Under the pieces are notes generated by a model. It was not told where the DNA came from. It saw only the letters and a list, made by a program, of their open reading frames with translations, and made no database searches. DNA of 32,919 nt from Magnetococcales bacterium (GTDB lineage: Bacteria; Pseudomonadota; Magnetococcia; Magnetococcales; JADFZT01), in the NCBI GenBank assembly GCA_015232395.1, contig JADFZT010000057.1, forward strand, positions 1-32,919, given 5' to 3'. Below are positions 8,079 to 17,509 of the stretch, one piece after another (positions within the stretch are counted from its first letter, which is position 1; every line of letters starts with the position of its first letter). Position numbers and translations under genes: made by a program.

Positions 8079-9172
8079 GGAAGGTGAATAACGATCTCCG
8101 GAAACGCCTCGGAAACTTGATATCCAGCGCGCATCAAGGCGGCCATGAATTGATCGTCCGGCCCCTGGTAATCCACTTCCAGCACCGCTTCCCGGGCTTT
8201 AAAACGGGAAGCGCGCACCCCGGAAACCCCGGAAACCAGCTTCAGCCGCTTGAAAAACTTGGCATAACCGGTCAGTTTTGCCCCATGAACCACCCGTAAA
8301 AGCACCGCATGTTGCTGGCCTGGATCCACCGCATTTACCTGGGCCCAGCGGTCGAGTATTCCCTGGAGCAGCTCATTGGCCACCTTTTCAAAGAGAGCCC
8401 AACGAGCCCCCTTGGATTCGGCATAGCTCCCCTCCGCCCGGGATTCAAAACGTTGCCCCGTGTCCTTCACCGTCAGGGTGCCCAAAGCGGCATAGTGTTC
8501 CGTGCCTTCCTGCTCTCCAGCGCCCACCCGACCAAAAGCCATCTGGCCGATAAAAATCCGTTTGGCGCCATAACGGGTTTTGGCCCACTGGTTCAAAGCG
8601 GCATCATTTCCCCCCAGGGCCACCATATCTTCCATATCTCCCAATGGTTTTCCCAGGGAGACGCCAAAGGTCCTGGCACTCCTTAAAAGCGCTTTCTGGA
8701 AAGGATCCCCTTGGGGGAAAAAGCCGGGGCGGCCAGTGCGATCCATCTGGGCCAGGAGCAGGGAGAAAGGGTGAGCCGTTTCATTATAGGAAAGACCAAT
8801 CCCTCGCAACGCCTCCCCGACCGCTTTGCGGGAAAAGGTGATATCAACGCTGAAGAGGAGCCCACCAGGCCGCTGTTTTTCAGAACGCACCACAGCACGT
8901 TTGACATATTTGCGGGTATCCTGCCCCAATGACTTGAGGGTTTCCGCCAGCACTTCCCGCTGATCCCGGGGCAACATACGGGTCATCAGGAGATCAAAAG
9001 CCTTCTCACCCGCCCAGGTAATGCCGGTTTGCCGGGGATCCCGGCCACCGGGCTTGGGGTTGGGCACAAATATTTCGACCCCCTCCACCTGATAGATCGA
9101 CTCCCGGCTTTCGGCTTGGCCGGTGGTGGGAATGAATGAAAAAATCAGAAAAATCAGAAACAAAAACCGCAT
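8075..9172 (-). CDS. Secreted DUF2066-family protein
   Basis: A 365-residue exported protein of unknown molecular function, matching in size and layout the DUF2066 family often found beside purM. ATG at 9172 is preferred over the upstream in-frame ATG (9277): it has AGAGG in front and opens with a signal peptide, MRFLFLIFLIF, then cleavage near GQA-ES. The mature part has a YQVEGVEIFV opening, a LPRDQ-containing helical region and a C-terminal half ending in IVIHLP. No catalytic motif or membrane segment is visible. First gene of the unit with pgsA and hda, divergent from purM across the 133-base gap 9173-9305, which must carry both promoters. Confidence 0.78.
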   Translation of the reverse strand: MRFLFLIFLIFSFIPTTGQAESRESIYQVEGVEIFVPNPKPGGRDPRQTGITWAGEKAFDLLMTRMLPRDQREVLAETLKSLGQDTRKYVKRAVVRSEKQRPGGLLFSVDITFSRKAVGEALRGIGLSYNETAHPFSLLLAQMDRTGRPGFFPQGDPFQKALLRSARTFGVSLGKPLGDMEDMVALGGNDAALNQWAKTRYGAKRIFIGQMAFGRVGAGEQEGTEHYAALGTLTVKDTGQRFESRAEGSYAESKGARWALFEKVANELLQGILDRWAQVNAVDPGQQHAVLLRVVHGAKLTGYAKFFKRLKLVSGVSGVRASRFKAREAVLEVDYQGPDDQFMAALMRAGYQVSEAFPEIVIHLP

Positions 9173-9305
9173 CAACCTCTCCCGGAATAGAATCCAACGG
9201 AGCTTGGTCCAGCAACGCTTGGCTGGTTTGCGCCAAACCCGATCCGTAGTGTAACCTCCCCGGGTAGAAAGACCCAAGGCGCAAAAACAAGGAAACCCCT
9301 ATCCC

Positions 9306-10397
9306 ATGCCTTCTGAAAAAAATCAAATCATTTCCAGCAGCCCCACCACCCCGGATCCCGCCAAGGCCCCTTCTCTCACCTATCGGGATGCGGGAGTCGA
9401 TATCGAATCGGGCTACAAGGTGGTCTCCCTGATCAAAAAAGCGGTGGAATCCACCCGACGCCCCGAAGTGGGTTCCAGTCTGGGGGGATTTGGGGGACTC
9501 TTCAATCTGGATACTGAAAAATTCAAGGAGCCGGTCCTGGTTTCAGCCACCGATGGTGTCGGGACCAAACTCAAGCTTGCCTTCCTGATGGAGCGCCACG
9601 ATACGGTCGGCATCGATCTGGTGGCCATGTCGGTGAACGATCTCATCGTACAAGGGGCCGAGCCGCTCTTTTTTCTCGACTATTTTGCCACAGGCAAGCT
9701 CCATCCCGAAACAGCGGCGACGGTGGTCACAGGGATTGCGGCTGGCTGCCGGGAGGCCGGGTGTGCTCTGATCGGTGGCGAAACCGCTGAAATGCCTGAT
9801 TTTTATGCGCCAGGGGAGTACGACCTGGCCGGTTTTGCCGTGGGGGCGGTGGATAAGTCGAAGATCATCGATGGCACTGGAATCGCTCCGGGAGATGCCC
9901 TCATCGGCCTCACCTCCTCCGGCCCCCACTCCAACGGCTATTCCCTGATCCGGCGGTTGGTGCTGGGTGAGGGGGGCCCCGGGTTGGAGGCCCCTTTTGA
10001 GGGGGGCACTTTAGGAGAAGCCCTCCTCACCCCTACTCGGATCTATGTGCGTGCGGTGCTGGAGATGGCGGAGCAAAATCTCATCAAGGGGCTTGCTCAT
10101 ATTACCGGCGGTGGCTTCCAGGAAAATGTTCCCCGGATGCTCCCCGACCAGGTTGCGGTGGATCTCGACCCCTGGCCCTGGCCGCCCATTTTTCATCGCC
10201 TGATGGAGTTGGGAAATATCGAGAAAAAAGAGATGGAGAAGACCTTCAACTGCGGCATCGGCATGGTGGTGGCGGTAGCGGAGGGTGATGTAGATAGCGC
10301 TTTGGACATTCTGAAAAAGAGCGATACCGATGCCAGACTGCTCGGTCGTGTGCGTGCCCGTAACGGCAACGAATCCCAGGTGATGATCCGTGACTGA
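9306..10397 (+). CDS. purM: Phosphoribosylformylglycinamidine cyclo-ligase (AIR synthetase)
   Basis: Step five of purine synthesis: ATP-dependent ring closure of formylglycinamidine ribonucleotide to aminoimidazole ribonucleotide in the cytosol. The 363 residues carry the family hallmarks: YRDAGVDIESG near the start, the Gly-rich segment SSLGGFGGLF, SATDGVGTKLK, MSVNDLIVQGAEPLFFLDYFATGKL, GCALIGGETAEMPDFY, LTSSGPHSNGYSLIR, and HITGGGFQENVPRMLP followed by FNCGIGMV. The N-terminus has about 20 extra Ser/Thr/Pro-rich residues before SLTYRDAG compared with the usual enzyme; no better internal start was seen. Its end overlaps purN by eight bases, so the two are coupled. Confidence 0.97.
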   Translation: MPSEKNQIISSSPTTPDPAKAPSLTYRDAGVDIESGYKVVSLIKKAVESTRRPEVGSSLGGFGGLFNLDTEKFKEPVLVSATDGVGTKLKLAFLMERHDTVGIDLVAMSVNDLIVQGAEPLFFLDYFATGKLHPETAATVVTGIAAGCREAGCALIGGETAEMPDFYAPGEYDLAGFAVGAVDKSKIIDGTGIAPGDALIGLTSSGPHSNGYSLIRRLVLGEGGPGLEAPFEGGTLGEALLTPTRIYVRAVLEMAEQNLIKGLAHITGGGFQENVPRMLPDQVAVDLDPWPWPPIFHRLMELGNIEKKEMEKTFNCGIGMVVAVAEGDVDSALDILKKSDTDARLLGRVRARNGNESQVMIRD

Positions 10398-11067
10398 CGC
10401 TTCCCCAACCCAAAAGCTCCCCATCGGTGTGGTCATTTCCGGTGGCGGCACCAATTTACAGAGTCTGATTGATCGGGCGCTGGATGGCTCTCTCCCGGTG
10501 GAGATCAAGCTCGTGGTGAGCAACAATCCGGACGCTTTTGGGTTGGAGCGGGCCAAAAAAGCCGGGATTCCCACCCGAGTGGTCGATCATCGCGGTTTTG
10601 GGGATCGGGGGGCGTTTGAAGAGGCTCTGATTGAGGTGTTGGATGGGGCTCGGGTGGAACTCGTTGCTCTGGCGGGATTCATGCGGGTGCTGACCCCGCT
10701 GTTTGTGAATCACTATGCAGGTCGGCTCCTGAACATCCATCCGGCGTTGCTCCCCAGCTTTCCGGGGCTCAATGTCCAGCAGCAGGCGATTGATGCCGGG
10801 GTGCGTTTTTCCGGGGCGACGGTCCATTTTGTCACCGAGGGGGTGGATGCCGGTCCCATCGTCGCCCAGGCGGTGGTGCCGATCCTCCCCCATGATGATG
10901 CCAAGGCGCTGGCGGCACGCATTCTTCAGCAGGAGCACCGTCTCTATCCCCTGGCGATCCGCCTGTTCGCCGAAGGCCGCCTCTCCATCAACGGCCAGCG
11001 GGTGGAAATCCAAGCCCCTCCCACCGAAGCAGGCCCCTCCCTCCTCAACCCACCGGAAGGGGCTTGA
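10390..11067 (+). CDS. purN: Phosphoribosylglycinamide formyltransferase (GAR transformylase)
   Basis: Step three of purine synthesis: formyl transfer from 10-formyl-tetrahydrofolate to glycinamide ribonucleotide. The 225 residues show the phosphate-binding loop ISGGGTNLQSLID at the N-terminus, the catalytic Asn and His in LLNIHPALLPSFPG, and the catalytic Asp in TEGVDAGPIV. The start is GTG at 10390, inside the last codons of purM, with AGGTGA upstream. A Pro-rich tail of about 20 residues after INGQRVEI has no obvious function. The 73-base gap to the convergent sulfatase gene shows no clear terminator. Confidence 0.96.
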   Translation: MTDASPTQKLPIGVVISGGGTNLQSLIDRALDGSLPVEIKLVVSNNPDAFGLERAKKAGIPTRVVDHRGFGDRGAFEEALIEVLDGARVELVALAGFMRVLTPLFVNHYAGRLLNIHPALLPSFPGLNVQQQAIDAGVRFSGATVHFVTEGVDAGPIVAQAVVPILPHDDAKALAARILQQEHRLYPLAIRLFAEGRLSINGQRVEIQAPPTEAGPSLLNPPEGA

Positions 11068-11140
11068 GAGCTCGAACGATGCGGTTCGCGTTGCTCACCA
11101 CATCCTACGCAGCAGGTTGCAGGTTTAGGTTTGGGGGGGG

Positions 11141-12544
11141 TCAATCGCAGTAGGTGGTGCAGAGGATGCTCTGGAGGAGTGAACAGAGATGCTCCCTGTC
11201 GGACGCCAGGTCGCTTTGTTCCTCGGGATCCCGGTTCAAGTCGTAGAGCGCCTGCTCCTCATCATCCTTATACTCAATCAGGTGCATCCCGTTGCGGTAG
11301 AGGGAAATCATCTCCCCTTCCTGCTCGGTATCCGCCGCACTATCGGTATAGGAGATCACCGGATAGTTGTCCGAATCAACCCGCTGGCCCAGCAGGAGGG
11401 GCATCATGGAGCGGGCATCCATGGGTGGGATTTCCAGGTTGAGCCAATCGAGAATGGTGGGTAGCAGATCAAAACTACGCACCAGGGTGCTGATCTCCTT
11501 TTTCCGCTTTTGATGGGGAAATTTGACCACCAATGGAATGGCCAGCTCCGCATCCAGCAGATTGGTGCCGTGCCTGAAGCTGGCGCCGTGGTCGAGCAGG
11601 ATCTCCCCATGGTCGGAAAAAACGATGATGAGGGATGAATCGTAGAGCCCTTCCATTTTGAGTTTGTCGAAAAACGTGCCCAGCTGATCGTCGGTATAGT
11701 GAATGCCCGCATCATAGGCGGCCACATACATCCGTCCATCCCGATAGGCCCCATCCTCGTCCCCTGGTGGCCCCAATCGCTCCAACGCGCTGTCGGAAAG
11801 GTGCTCCATGGTCAGGTTACCTGATGGGGAGGGCAGGGAATCGATAACCACCTTTTCCGCCCTCTTGAAAGTCCGATCGTTCAGATATCTTTCAAAATAG
11901 TTGTTTTGATCAAGGGTGGCGTTATAGGGCCAGTGGGGGTTGAACAGTCCTAAAAACATGAAAGGCCGGGTCTGTTTGGCCTCCGGTGTTTCAAGCCAGG
12001 AGATCGCCTCCTCGACAGCGTCCTCATCCAGGCGATCGCTACCGGTAAAGGAGTAAGACTCGTCAAAATCCCCGACGACATAATCAACCATTTTGTTGCG
12101 TTGAATGGAGAGGGTGTGATAGCCCCCCTGCTCCTGGAAGGTTTGGATCAGGGAGCCCGTTGCCAGGGGCAGTGGGGAGTCTTCGTCGGGTTCGAAGATA
12201 TTGCCGTGGTTGAAAGGATGAAGCCCCCAGAAAAGTGAGGAGACCGCAGGCATGGTCCAGGAGGATGAACTCTTGGCCTGGGTGAACACATAGCTCTCTT
12301 CAGCCAGCTCCGCCAGATTGGGGGTGGTGTCCCGGGCATATCCAGACACAGAGGTGTGATCAAAGCGCAGGGTATCAATGAGAATCAAAAAAATAGGGGG
12401 ATAATTTTTCCATAAGGGCGAAACCAACTCTCTGGGAATCGGCTTTTGATGCCCCCAACGATGCTCACCAGCCTCTGCCACCGGTAGACAGAAGAGCACC
12501 GTGCTCAACAAAAAAGCCGATAAAACAAACCTCAATGAAAGCAT
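11141..12544 (-). CDS. Exported sulfatase-fold (alkaline phosphatase superfamily) hydrolase or transferase
   Basis: A 467-residue periplasmic or surface enzyme. The start is ATG at 12544, with AGGGGG about nine bases upstream and an immediate signal peptide (SLRFVLSAFLLSTVLFCLP, cleavage near AEA-GE). Metal-site parts of the sulfatase fold are clear: FLILIDTLRFDH at the first site, GYARDTTPNLAELAEES, and IVFSDHGEILLDHG later. The formylglycine motif C/S-x-P/A-S-R is absent; the equivalent position reads SSWTMPAVSSL. Conventional sulfatase chemistry is therefore doubtful, and a threonine or serine nucleophile, as in phosphoglycerol or phosphoethanolamine transferases, is possible. Substrate unknown. 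Monocistronic as far as visible. Confidence 0.83.
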   Translation of the reverse strand: MLSLRFVLSAFLLSTVLFCLPVAEAGEHRWGHQKPIPRELVSPLWKNYPPIFLILIDTLRFDHTSVSGYARDTTPNLAELAEESYVFTQAKSSSSWTMPAVSSLFWGLHPFNHGNIFEPDEDSPLPLATGSLIQTFQEQGGYHTLSIQRNKMVDYVVGDFDESYSFTGSDRLDEDAVEEAISWLETPEAKQTRPFMFLGLFNPHWPYNATLDQNNYFERYLNDRTFKRAEKVVIDSLPSPSGNLTMEHLSDSALERLGPPGDEDGAYRDGRMYVAAYDAGIHYTDDQLGTFFDKLKMEGLYDSSLIIVFSDHGEILLDHGASFRHGTNLLDAELAIPLVVKFPHQKRKKEISTLVRSFDLLPTILDWLNLEIPPMDARSMMPLLLGQRVDSDNYPVISYTDSAADTEQEGEMISLYRNGMHLIEYKDDEEQALYDLNRDPEEQSDLASDREHLCSLLQSILCTTYCD

Positions 12545-12727
12545 TCCCCACATCCCCCTACCGTCAAATCCAAACGCGGCCAAGTGATTGGCACCAAGCA
12601 CAACGATCCACTTTAGCTGATAAAAGGATACGGCAGGGCCTCTTTTTTAGCCAGATAATTCGTCAAAACCTCTCCCTACACCATGAGGAGGAAATCATCG
12701 CGACTTGATCCCAAACGATTGAAAAAC

Positions 12728-13108
12728 CTACAAAAAAATCTTCACATCTTCGCTGATGGTGTGGGTGACGAACCATTCGACGACAAACTGGACGATTTCA
12801 TCGGCAGTGACCAAGCCCTTTTGGAACTGGGCCACCCGTTGGGAAACCTCTTCCAGCAGGGTGTTGTGGAGAGTGTTGTGGTGGGAAAGGCGGTGGGGGT
12901 GGAGCTGGGAGATGATGTTTTCCTCGGAGATAAAGTGGAAGCGGGCATAGGCGGCCAACTCCTCCAGGAGGCGAGTTTCGTAGGCCCGGTCTTGGGTTTT
13001 TCCCAATTCCGCCTTTAGGCGATTGATCAGCCCGACAAAATATTTGTGCTGTAGATCCACTTCCTTGTTACCCGTCTCAAAACCACTGCGCCACTCAACT
13101 CTTTTCAC
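12728..13108 (-). CDS. Bacteriohemerythrin
   Basis: A 126-residue cytosolic four-helix di-iron protein that binds oxygen reversibly. The ligand pattern is visible in order: W..GFETGNKEVDLQHKYF (first His), HFISEENII (His and Glu), HRLSHHNTLHNTL, and VEWFVTHTISEDVKI with the closing His and Asp. The start is GTG at 13108, which has AAGGAGG eight bases upstream and begins right before the core (KRVEW); an earlier in-frame ATG at 13204 would add 32 residues with no family counterpart. In motile microaerophiles such proteins are proposed to carry or sense oxygen; that role is inferred here. Confidence 0.92.
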   Translation of the reverse strand: MKRVEWRSGFETGNKEVDLQHKYFVGLINRLKAELGKTQDRAYETRLLEELAAYARFHFISEENIISQLHPHRLSHHNTLHNTLLEEVSQRVAQFQKGLVTADEIVQFVVEWFVTHTISEDVKIFL

Positions 13109-13210
13109 AGCTGTCCCCTCCTTAGGACGAAACGCGCATCTACTCTTTTGGCCCCCCCTCACCATCAAAAAGGGGCTCCCCAGCACCATTCGTGCCTTCA
13201 TCATTGCTCT

Positions 13211-13747
13211 TTATAACGTTCTTTCCGCCAAATCCTTGGTAGTGTCCAGATTGGGGCCTTCAACGGTTTCCCAGTCGTAGACCCAACCCGACTTGTTATC
13301 CCGGCTCACCTCCCCCAGCAGCTTGACTACCGCTTCCCCCAACTCCAGCAGATCGTCATACCCTTCCAAGCGAATGTGGCGGCCATTTCTAAGGTCGATC
13401 ACCACCCGGTCCAACGCACCTTTTCGGCGACGAAAACGCACCTTGAGGATGCGTTCCACCTCCAGCATGCTATCGACCCCCTTGGTCCAAAAAGTCACGC
13501 CCTTCTCACCCACCTCCACCCGATGGTCTTTGATTTTCGTGCGATAGTTCATATAGAGTACCGCGTTGATCATGTTGGAAAAAACCACAAAACCGATCAC
13601 TGAAAGCAGGAGCATGTCATTATATTTATTGCTGTCCCAGGAATTGGCCGCCGCCGTCACCGCAATAAAGCCAACGCTGTAGATGATCCCCATGAAAATA
13701 TTTTTGTTTCTTTTGCTGATTTCCTGTTTACCCACCTGAAAGACCAT
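13211..13747 (-). CDS. Small membrane protein with PH-like cytosolic domain, function unknown
   Basis: A 178-residue protein. After a short polar start come two hydrophobic helices (IFMGIIYSVGFIAVTAAA and MLLLSVIGFVVFSNMINAVLY), then a basic, beta-rich segment (RVEVGEKGVTFWTKG, RILKVRFRRRKG, RVVIDLRNGRHIRLEG) that resembles bacterial PH-like or YcxB-like domains placed after two membrane helices. ATG at 13747 is preferred, with GGAG ten bases upstream; a GTG lies at 13756. It sits about 100 bases before the hemerythrin gene on the same strand and could be cotranscribed with it. No specific function can be assigned. Confidence 0.7.
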   Translation of the reverse strand: MVFQVGKQEISKRNKNIFMGIIYSVGFIAVTAAANSWDSNKYNDMLLLSVIGFVVFSNMINAVLYMNYRTKIKDHRVEVGEKGVTFWTKGVDSMLEVERILKVRFRRRKGALDRVVIDLRNGRHIRLEGYDDLLELGEAVVKLLGEVSRDNKSGWVYDWETVEGPNLDTTKDLAERTL

Positions 13748-13960
13748 CTCACTCACTCTCCATTGGTGCGCACCCCGCTTATCAAGCAGGGGCTGATTTT
13801 ATCCCGTTTACACTCTACTCCCATCCCCCCTTTGTGGCCAGTATCCGCAAAGCAGGTACCATTTTGCCCAGGGGCATCCAGCTGCTTTTCATGTAAGATA
13901 AGGCCTTTTTTTCGCCCCACACCACTTCATTTTTGGTGGGGAATGACAGGAAAGTGCGAT

Positions 13961-14761
13961 ATGTCCCTTCTATTCTTGGCTTCACTCATGACCGGATTGG
14001 CCGCTGGCGTCATTGCCGGGCTTCTGGGAGTGGGTGGCGGCATTCTCATTGTTCCGGCACTGCTCTTCCTCTTTTTTATCGACGGGATGAACTCGGTCAT
14101 CTCCATGCAGCTGGCCGTGGGTACCTCTCTGGCCACCATCGTCGTCACCAACCTTTCCGCCACCTGGAACCACCACTTAAGAAACTCCGTCGATTGGGAG
14201 ATGGTGCCCCAATATGCCCCGGGCATTCTCATGGGAGCCTGGTTCGGCGCCCAAACCGCCTCCGGCATGAATGGCGAAACCCTGCGTCTGGCCTTCGGCG
14301 TTTTTGAAATCGTCGTCGGTCTCGCCATGATCCTCCAAAGCGCCCCCGGCAAAACCGATGCTCAAAATGAAATCCACCCCTTCCTGCACCCCTTTTTGGG
14401 GTTTGGCATCGGCTTTTTAAGCAGCCTTTTCGGTATCGGCGGCGGCACCCTGTCGGTCCCCACCCTCAATCTCCTGACCGGCCTCACCATCCACCGGGCG
14501 GTGGGAACCTCCTCAGCCTTGGGGATTATCCTGGCCCTGGCTGGCGCGACCGGCTATATCCACGCCGGTTGGAACCATTCCGCCCTCCCCCCCCATGCCG
14601 TGGGCTTTGTGGTTCCGGCAGCCTTTCTGGGCATCGTGGTTGGCACCCTGCTCACCACTCCCCTGGGCGTACGCCTGGCCCACACCTTTTCTCCAGGACA
14701 GCTCAAGAAAGGCTTTGGCTATTTCCTCCTGGTGGTGGGCTTGAAGCTGGTCTGGGTGTAG
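13961..14761 (+). CDS. TSUP-family (TauE/SafE) permease
   Basis: A 266-residue inner-membrane carrier of the sulfite/sulfonate exporter (former DUF81) family. Eight or so hydrophobic helices are arranged as two similar halves, each with the family signature: AGVIAGLLGVGGGILIVPAL near the start and SSLFGIGGGTLSVPTLN in the middle, both followed by an A-V-G-T-S motif (QLAVGTSLA and RAVGTSSA). ATG at 13961 is chosen because AGGAAA lies seven bases upstream and the length fits the family; ATG at 13943 is an alternative, and the frame stays open to 13763 without family similarity. Members move small organosulfur or carboxylate anions; the substrate cannot be read from sequence. Confidence 0.9.
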   Translation: MSLLFLASLMTGLAAGVIAGLLGVGGGILIVPALLFLFFIDGMNSVISMQLAVGTSLATIVVTNLSATWNHHLRNSVDWEMVPQYAPGILMGAWFGAQTASGMNGETLRLAFGVFEIVVGLAMILQSAPGKTDAQNEIHPFLHPFLGFGIGFLSSLFGIGGGTLSVPTLNLLTGLTIHRAVGTSSALGIILALAGATGYIHAGWNHSALPPHAVGFVVPAAFLGIVVGTLLTTPLGVRLAHTFSPGQLKKGFGYFLLVVGLKLVWV

Positions 14762-15070
14762 ATCCATCCTGGTGTCACAAAAGCTGGAGAGCCCCTCTCC
14801 CGGCACAGTTTCAAATTTATTTTGACAGTTTCCTTGCTTAATTTACATGTGACACATTTATTTACACTCCCCCCCTTTTTTCCACCCTTCATCCACCTTT
14901 CAGCCAGATCCTCGCCCTCGACCGCAGACAAATTTCCGCTTACTAATCAATACCCTACCATCACTTCATCCCTACCAGCCATCCTTTGGATCTCTTTTTG
15001 CGAAATAGAGTCCCAGAGGGCAACCCTGGGGAGGGGCGCTTCTCCCAGCCACATCACCAACCGGAGAGGA
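14762..15070 (+). promoter_or_regulatory. Leader region of the glycoside hydrolase gene, no gene seen
   Basis: The frame of the following gene stays open here, but the translation is unlike a protein domain and the signal peptide starts later. A TTGACA hexamer at 14821-14826 could be a -35 box, with TTACAT at 14842-14847 as a poor -10. TTTACATGTGACACATTTATTT (from 14841) resembles the AT-rich block at about 29488 before the other secreted-protein gene, which hints at shared control. Confidence 0.3.
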
Positions 15071-17413
15071 ATGATCATGAACAGGTGGATTCAGCATGCA
15101 ACAGCCCACGCTTTGACCAAAGCCATCCTCACCCTCCTGGCTATCGTGGTGATCTGCATTCCCCGTCCGGCTAGCGCAGAAACGTCCACCCTCTCTCCCT
15201 TCGGCATGGGGATTTATCTCTATCGCTATCTGAACGATCCCCCCAAAATGGCCCATATCGCCGCCATGGCAGAAAAAGCCGGCATCCGCTGGACCCGGGA
15301 TGAATTTAATTGGGGGGTGATCGAGCCGGTCAAAGGTCAATACGACTTTTCCCAATATGACGCCATGATGGCGATCCACAAAAAGCACAATATTGAAGTG
15401 ATGGGGCTTTTGGCCTACGGCAACGACCACTATTTTGGCCAAACCCCCAGCGAACCGGAACACTACGAAGCCTTTGCCCAGTTTGCCACCGACGTGGTGC
15501 GCCGCTACAAGGATCAGGTGCACTATTGGGAAATCTGGAACGAACCCAACGCCCCGGCCTTTTGGCAGCCCCAGCCCGACGCCGACGCCTATACGGAGCT
15601 TTTGAAGGTGACGGCCCAGGCGATCCGGGAGGTGGATCCCGAAGCCAAGATCATCTGCTGCGTCACCGGCGGCATCGATATCTCCTATATCAACCGGGTG
15701 ATGGAGCAGGGGGGTGGGGAGTATGCCGATTATATCGGGGTCCACCCCTACTCCCCCCCCATTCCTTTTGAAACAGCCATGAAGGAGCCCATCGAAGATT
15801 TAAAATCGATGCTCCACCGTCACGGCCAGGATGACAAACCGATCTGGGCCAGCGAGCTGGGTTTTCCTACCGACACCGGCTTTGAGGGGGTCACTGATGA
15901 GCGCCAGGGGGAGTTGTTGGTCCGCACCTATCTCTCCGCCATCCGCCACGGCTTTGTGCAGACCAACTGGTATGATTTTGTCAACGACAGCGACAATCCC
16001 ACGGAAAACGGCGGTATGGCTGGAATCCTCAACTATGATCTCACCCCGAAACCGGCCTGGTTCGCCTTTCAAAACATGACCCGCCTTCTGGGAGAGAGCC
16101 GTTTTGAGCGGGTGATCAAGCTCGATGAATCGAGCGAAGGATTGCTCTTTAAAACCGACGATCAAAAGAGCATCCTGGCCTACTGGACCACCGATGAAAA
16201 TGAAGACAGCTCCGGCACCCTGGTTGTAGAGGTACGGGAATTATCCGTAACCATCACCGGGCAGGTGGAAGGAATTCTCACCCACATGGGCCACCCCCAA
16301 CCCCTCACCTTCGAAGAGGTGGCATCAGGCCCCCGGCAGATCAAACTCAGCGTCGATGGCGCACCCCGCTTTTTAATCGGCCGCTTCCAACTGCCCGACT
16401 ACGGCTATGATGAAAACAGAGCCCTGGGCATTGCCTTTGATGATATCAAACTCGCCCACTGTATCCGGGATAGCGGCGCCCAGGCCACCTCGGAAATCAT
16501 CGATCTCGACTGCGCTGCCCGGGGGATCGAAACCCTTGGGGGCATCGAACATCTGGAAAGCCTGGAAAACATCAATCTGGCCGCCAACCCCATCGACGAT
16601 ATTACCCCCCTGGCCGCAGTCACCACCCTGAAGATGGCCAAGCTGATCGGCACCGATATCGACGACCTCACCCCTCTTCAGGACAACACCCTCCTGGAGT
16701 GGCTACAGCTCTCCTGGACCCTGGCAGAGGATGTGGAACCCCTCACGGAGCTGGCCCATCTCACCGATCTGGATCTCACGGGGCTCGGCATGACCCACGT
16801 CGATTCCCTGGCAGGCTTCAACCACCTCATCGCCCTCAACATCTCCATCAACCCCCTGACCGATCTTAACGGACTCTCCGAGTTGACGACCCTGGAGTGG
16901 CTGTTGATCTCCGAACATGAACTGACCGACATCTCCCCGGTGGCCAACCTGACCCGGCTCAATTTTTTGGAACTGCCCCTGGGTAACATTGTCGATATCA
17001 GCCCGGTCACCCAGCTGGACCAGCTGGAATGGTTGAGCTTTTGGGGCAATCCGGTGGCGGATATCTCCCCACTGCAAGGGATGGATCAGCTGCTCAGCCT
17101 GGAGCTGGCCAATACCGGCCTTTCCGATGTCACCCCCCTTTCCGGCCTCACCAGCCTGGAAATCCTGCGCCTCAACATGAACAACATTCAAGATGTCTCA
17201 GCCCTCAAAACCCTCTCCGCCCTCAGGATTCTTTCCCTGGAAAACAACCCCGTCAACAGCGGCGTCCGGGAGCTTGCAAGCTTGACCAATCTTGAATACC
17301 TCGATCTGAACGAAGATTATGACATTCTCTGCGCAGATCTCGACTATCTGGAAGAAACCCTGGGGGAAGAGGTGGTCAGCCGTCCATGGGAATGCCGTTC
17401 AGAGGAGGGATGA
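15071..17413 (+). CDS. Secreted glycoside hydrolase fused to internalin-like leucine-rich repeats
   Basis: A 780-residue exported protein. A signal peptide (AILTLLAIVVICIPRPASA, cut near ASA-ET) leads into a TIM-barrel glycosidase of GH39/GH5 type. The proposed acid/base is Glu158 in YWEIWNEPN, and the nucleophile is Glu262 in KPIWASELGFP. FGMGIYLYRYLNDP and GIRWTRDEFNWGVIEP near the front resemble exopolysaccharide glycosidases of the PslG kind. A beta-rich segment follows (about 340-460). From about residue 475 there are some twelve 22-residue leucine-rich repeats of internalin type, with a recurring D-I/V-S/T-P-L motif (for example LEWLSFWGNPVADISPL). Start: ATG at 15071 with GGAGAGG in front; ATG at 15077 is equally good. 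I infer that the enzyme trims a surface polysaccharide while the repeats bind a partner. Confidence 0.86.
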   Translation: MIMNRWIQHATAHALTKAILTLLAIVVICIPRPASAETSTLSPFGMGIYLYRYLNDPPKMAHIAAMAEKAGIRWTRDEFNWGVIEPVKGQYDFSQYDAMMAIHKKHNIEVMGLLAYGNDHYFGQTPSEPEHYEAFAQFATDVVRRYKDQVHYWEIWNEPNAPAFWQPQPDADAYTELLKVTAQAIREVDPEAKIICCVTGGIDISYINRVMEQGGGEYADYIGVHPYSPPIPFETAMKEPIEDLKSMLHRHGQDDKPIWASELGFPTDTGFEGVTDERQGELLVRTYLSAIRHGFVQTNWYDFVNDSDNPTENGGMAGILNYDLTPKPAWFAFQNMTRLLGESRFERVIKLDESSEGLLFKTDDQKSILAYWTTDENEDSSGTLVVEVRELSVTITGQVEGILTHMGHPQPLTFEEVASGPRQIKLSVDGAPRFLIGRFQLPDYGYDENRALGIAFDDIKLAHCIRDSGAQATSEIIDLDCAARGIETLGGIEHLESLENINLAANPIDDITPLAAVTTLKMAKLIGTDIDDLTPLQDNTLLEWLQLSWTLAEDVEPLTELAHLTDLDLTGLGMTHVDSLAGFNHLIALNISINPLTDLNGLSELTTLEWLLISEHELTDISPVANLTRLNFLELPLGNIVDISPVTQLDQLEWLSFWGNPVADISPLQGMDQLLSLELANTGLSDVTPLSGLTSLEILRLNMNNIQDVSALKTLSALRILSLENNPVNSGVRELASLTNLEYLDLNEDYDILCADLDYLEETLGEEVVSRPWECRSEEG

Positions 17414-17509
17414 CAGAAGTCAGAGGAGGGATTGTAGAGGAAAGAAAACAGAAAACAGTTGGCTGAAAACCAAAAGAGACGATCAGCCTGGCAGGTGACC
17501 AGGGAGGGT

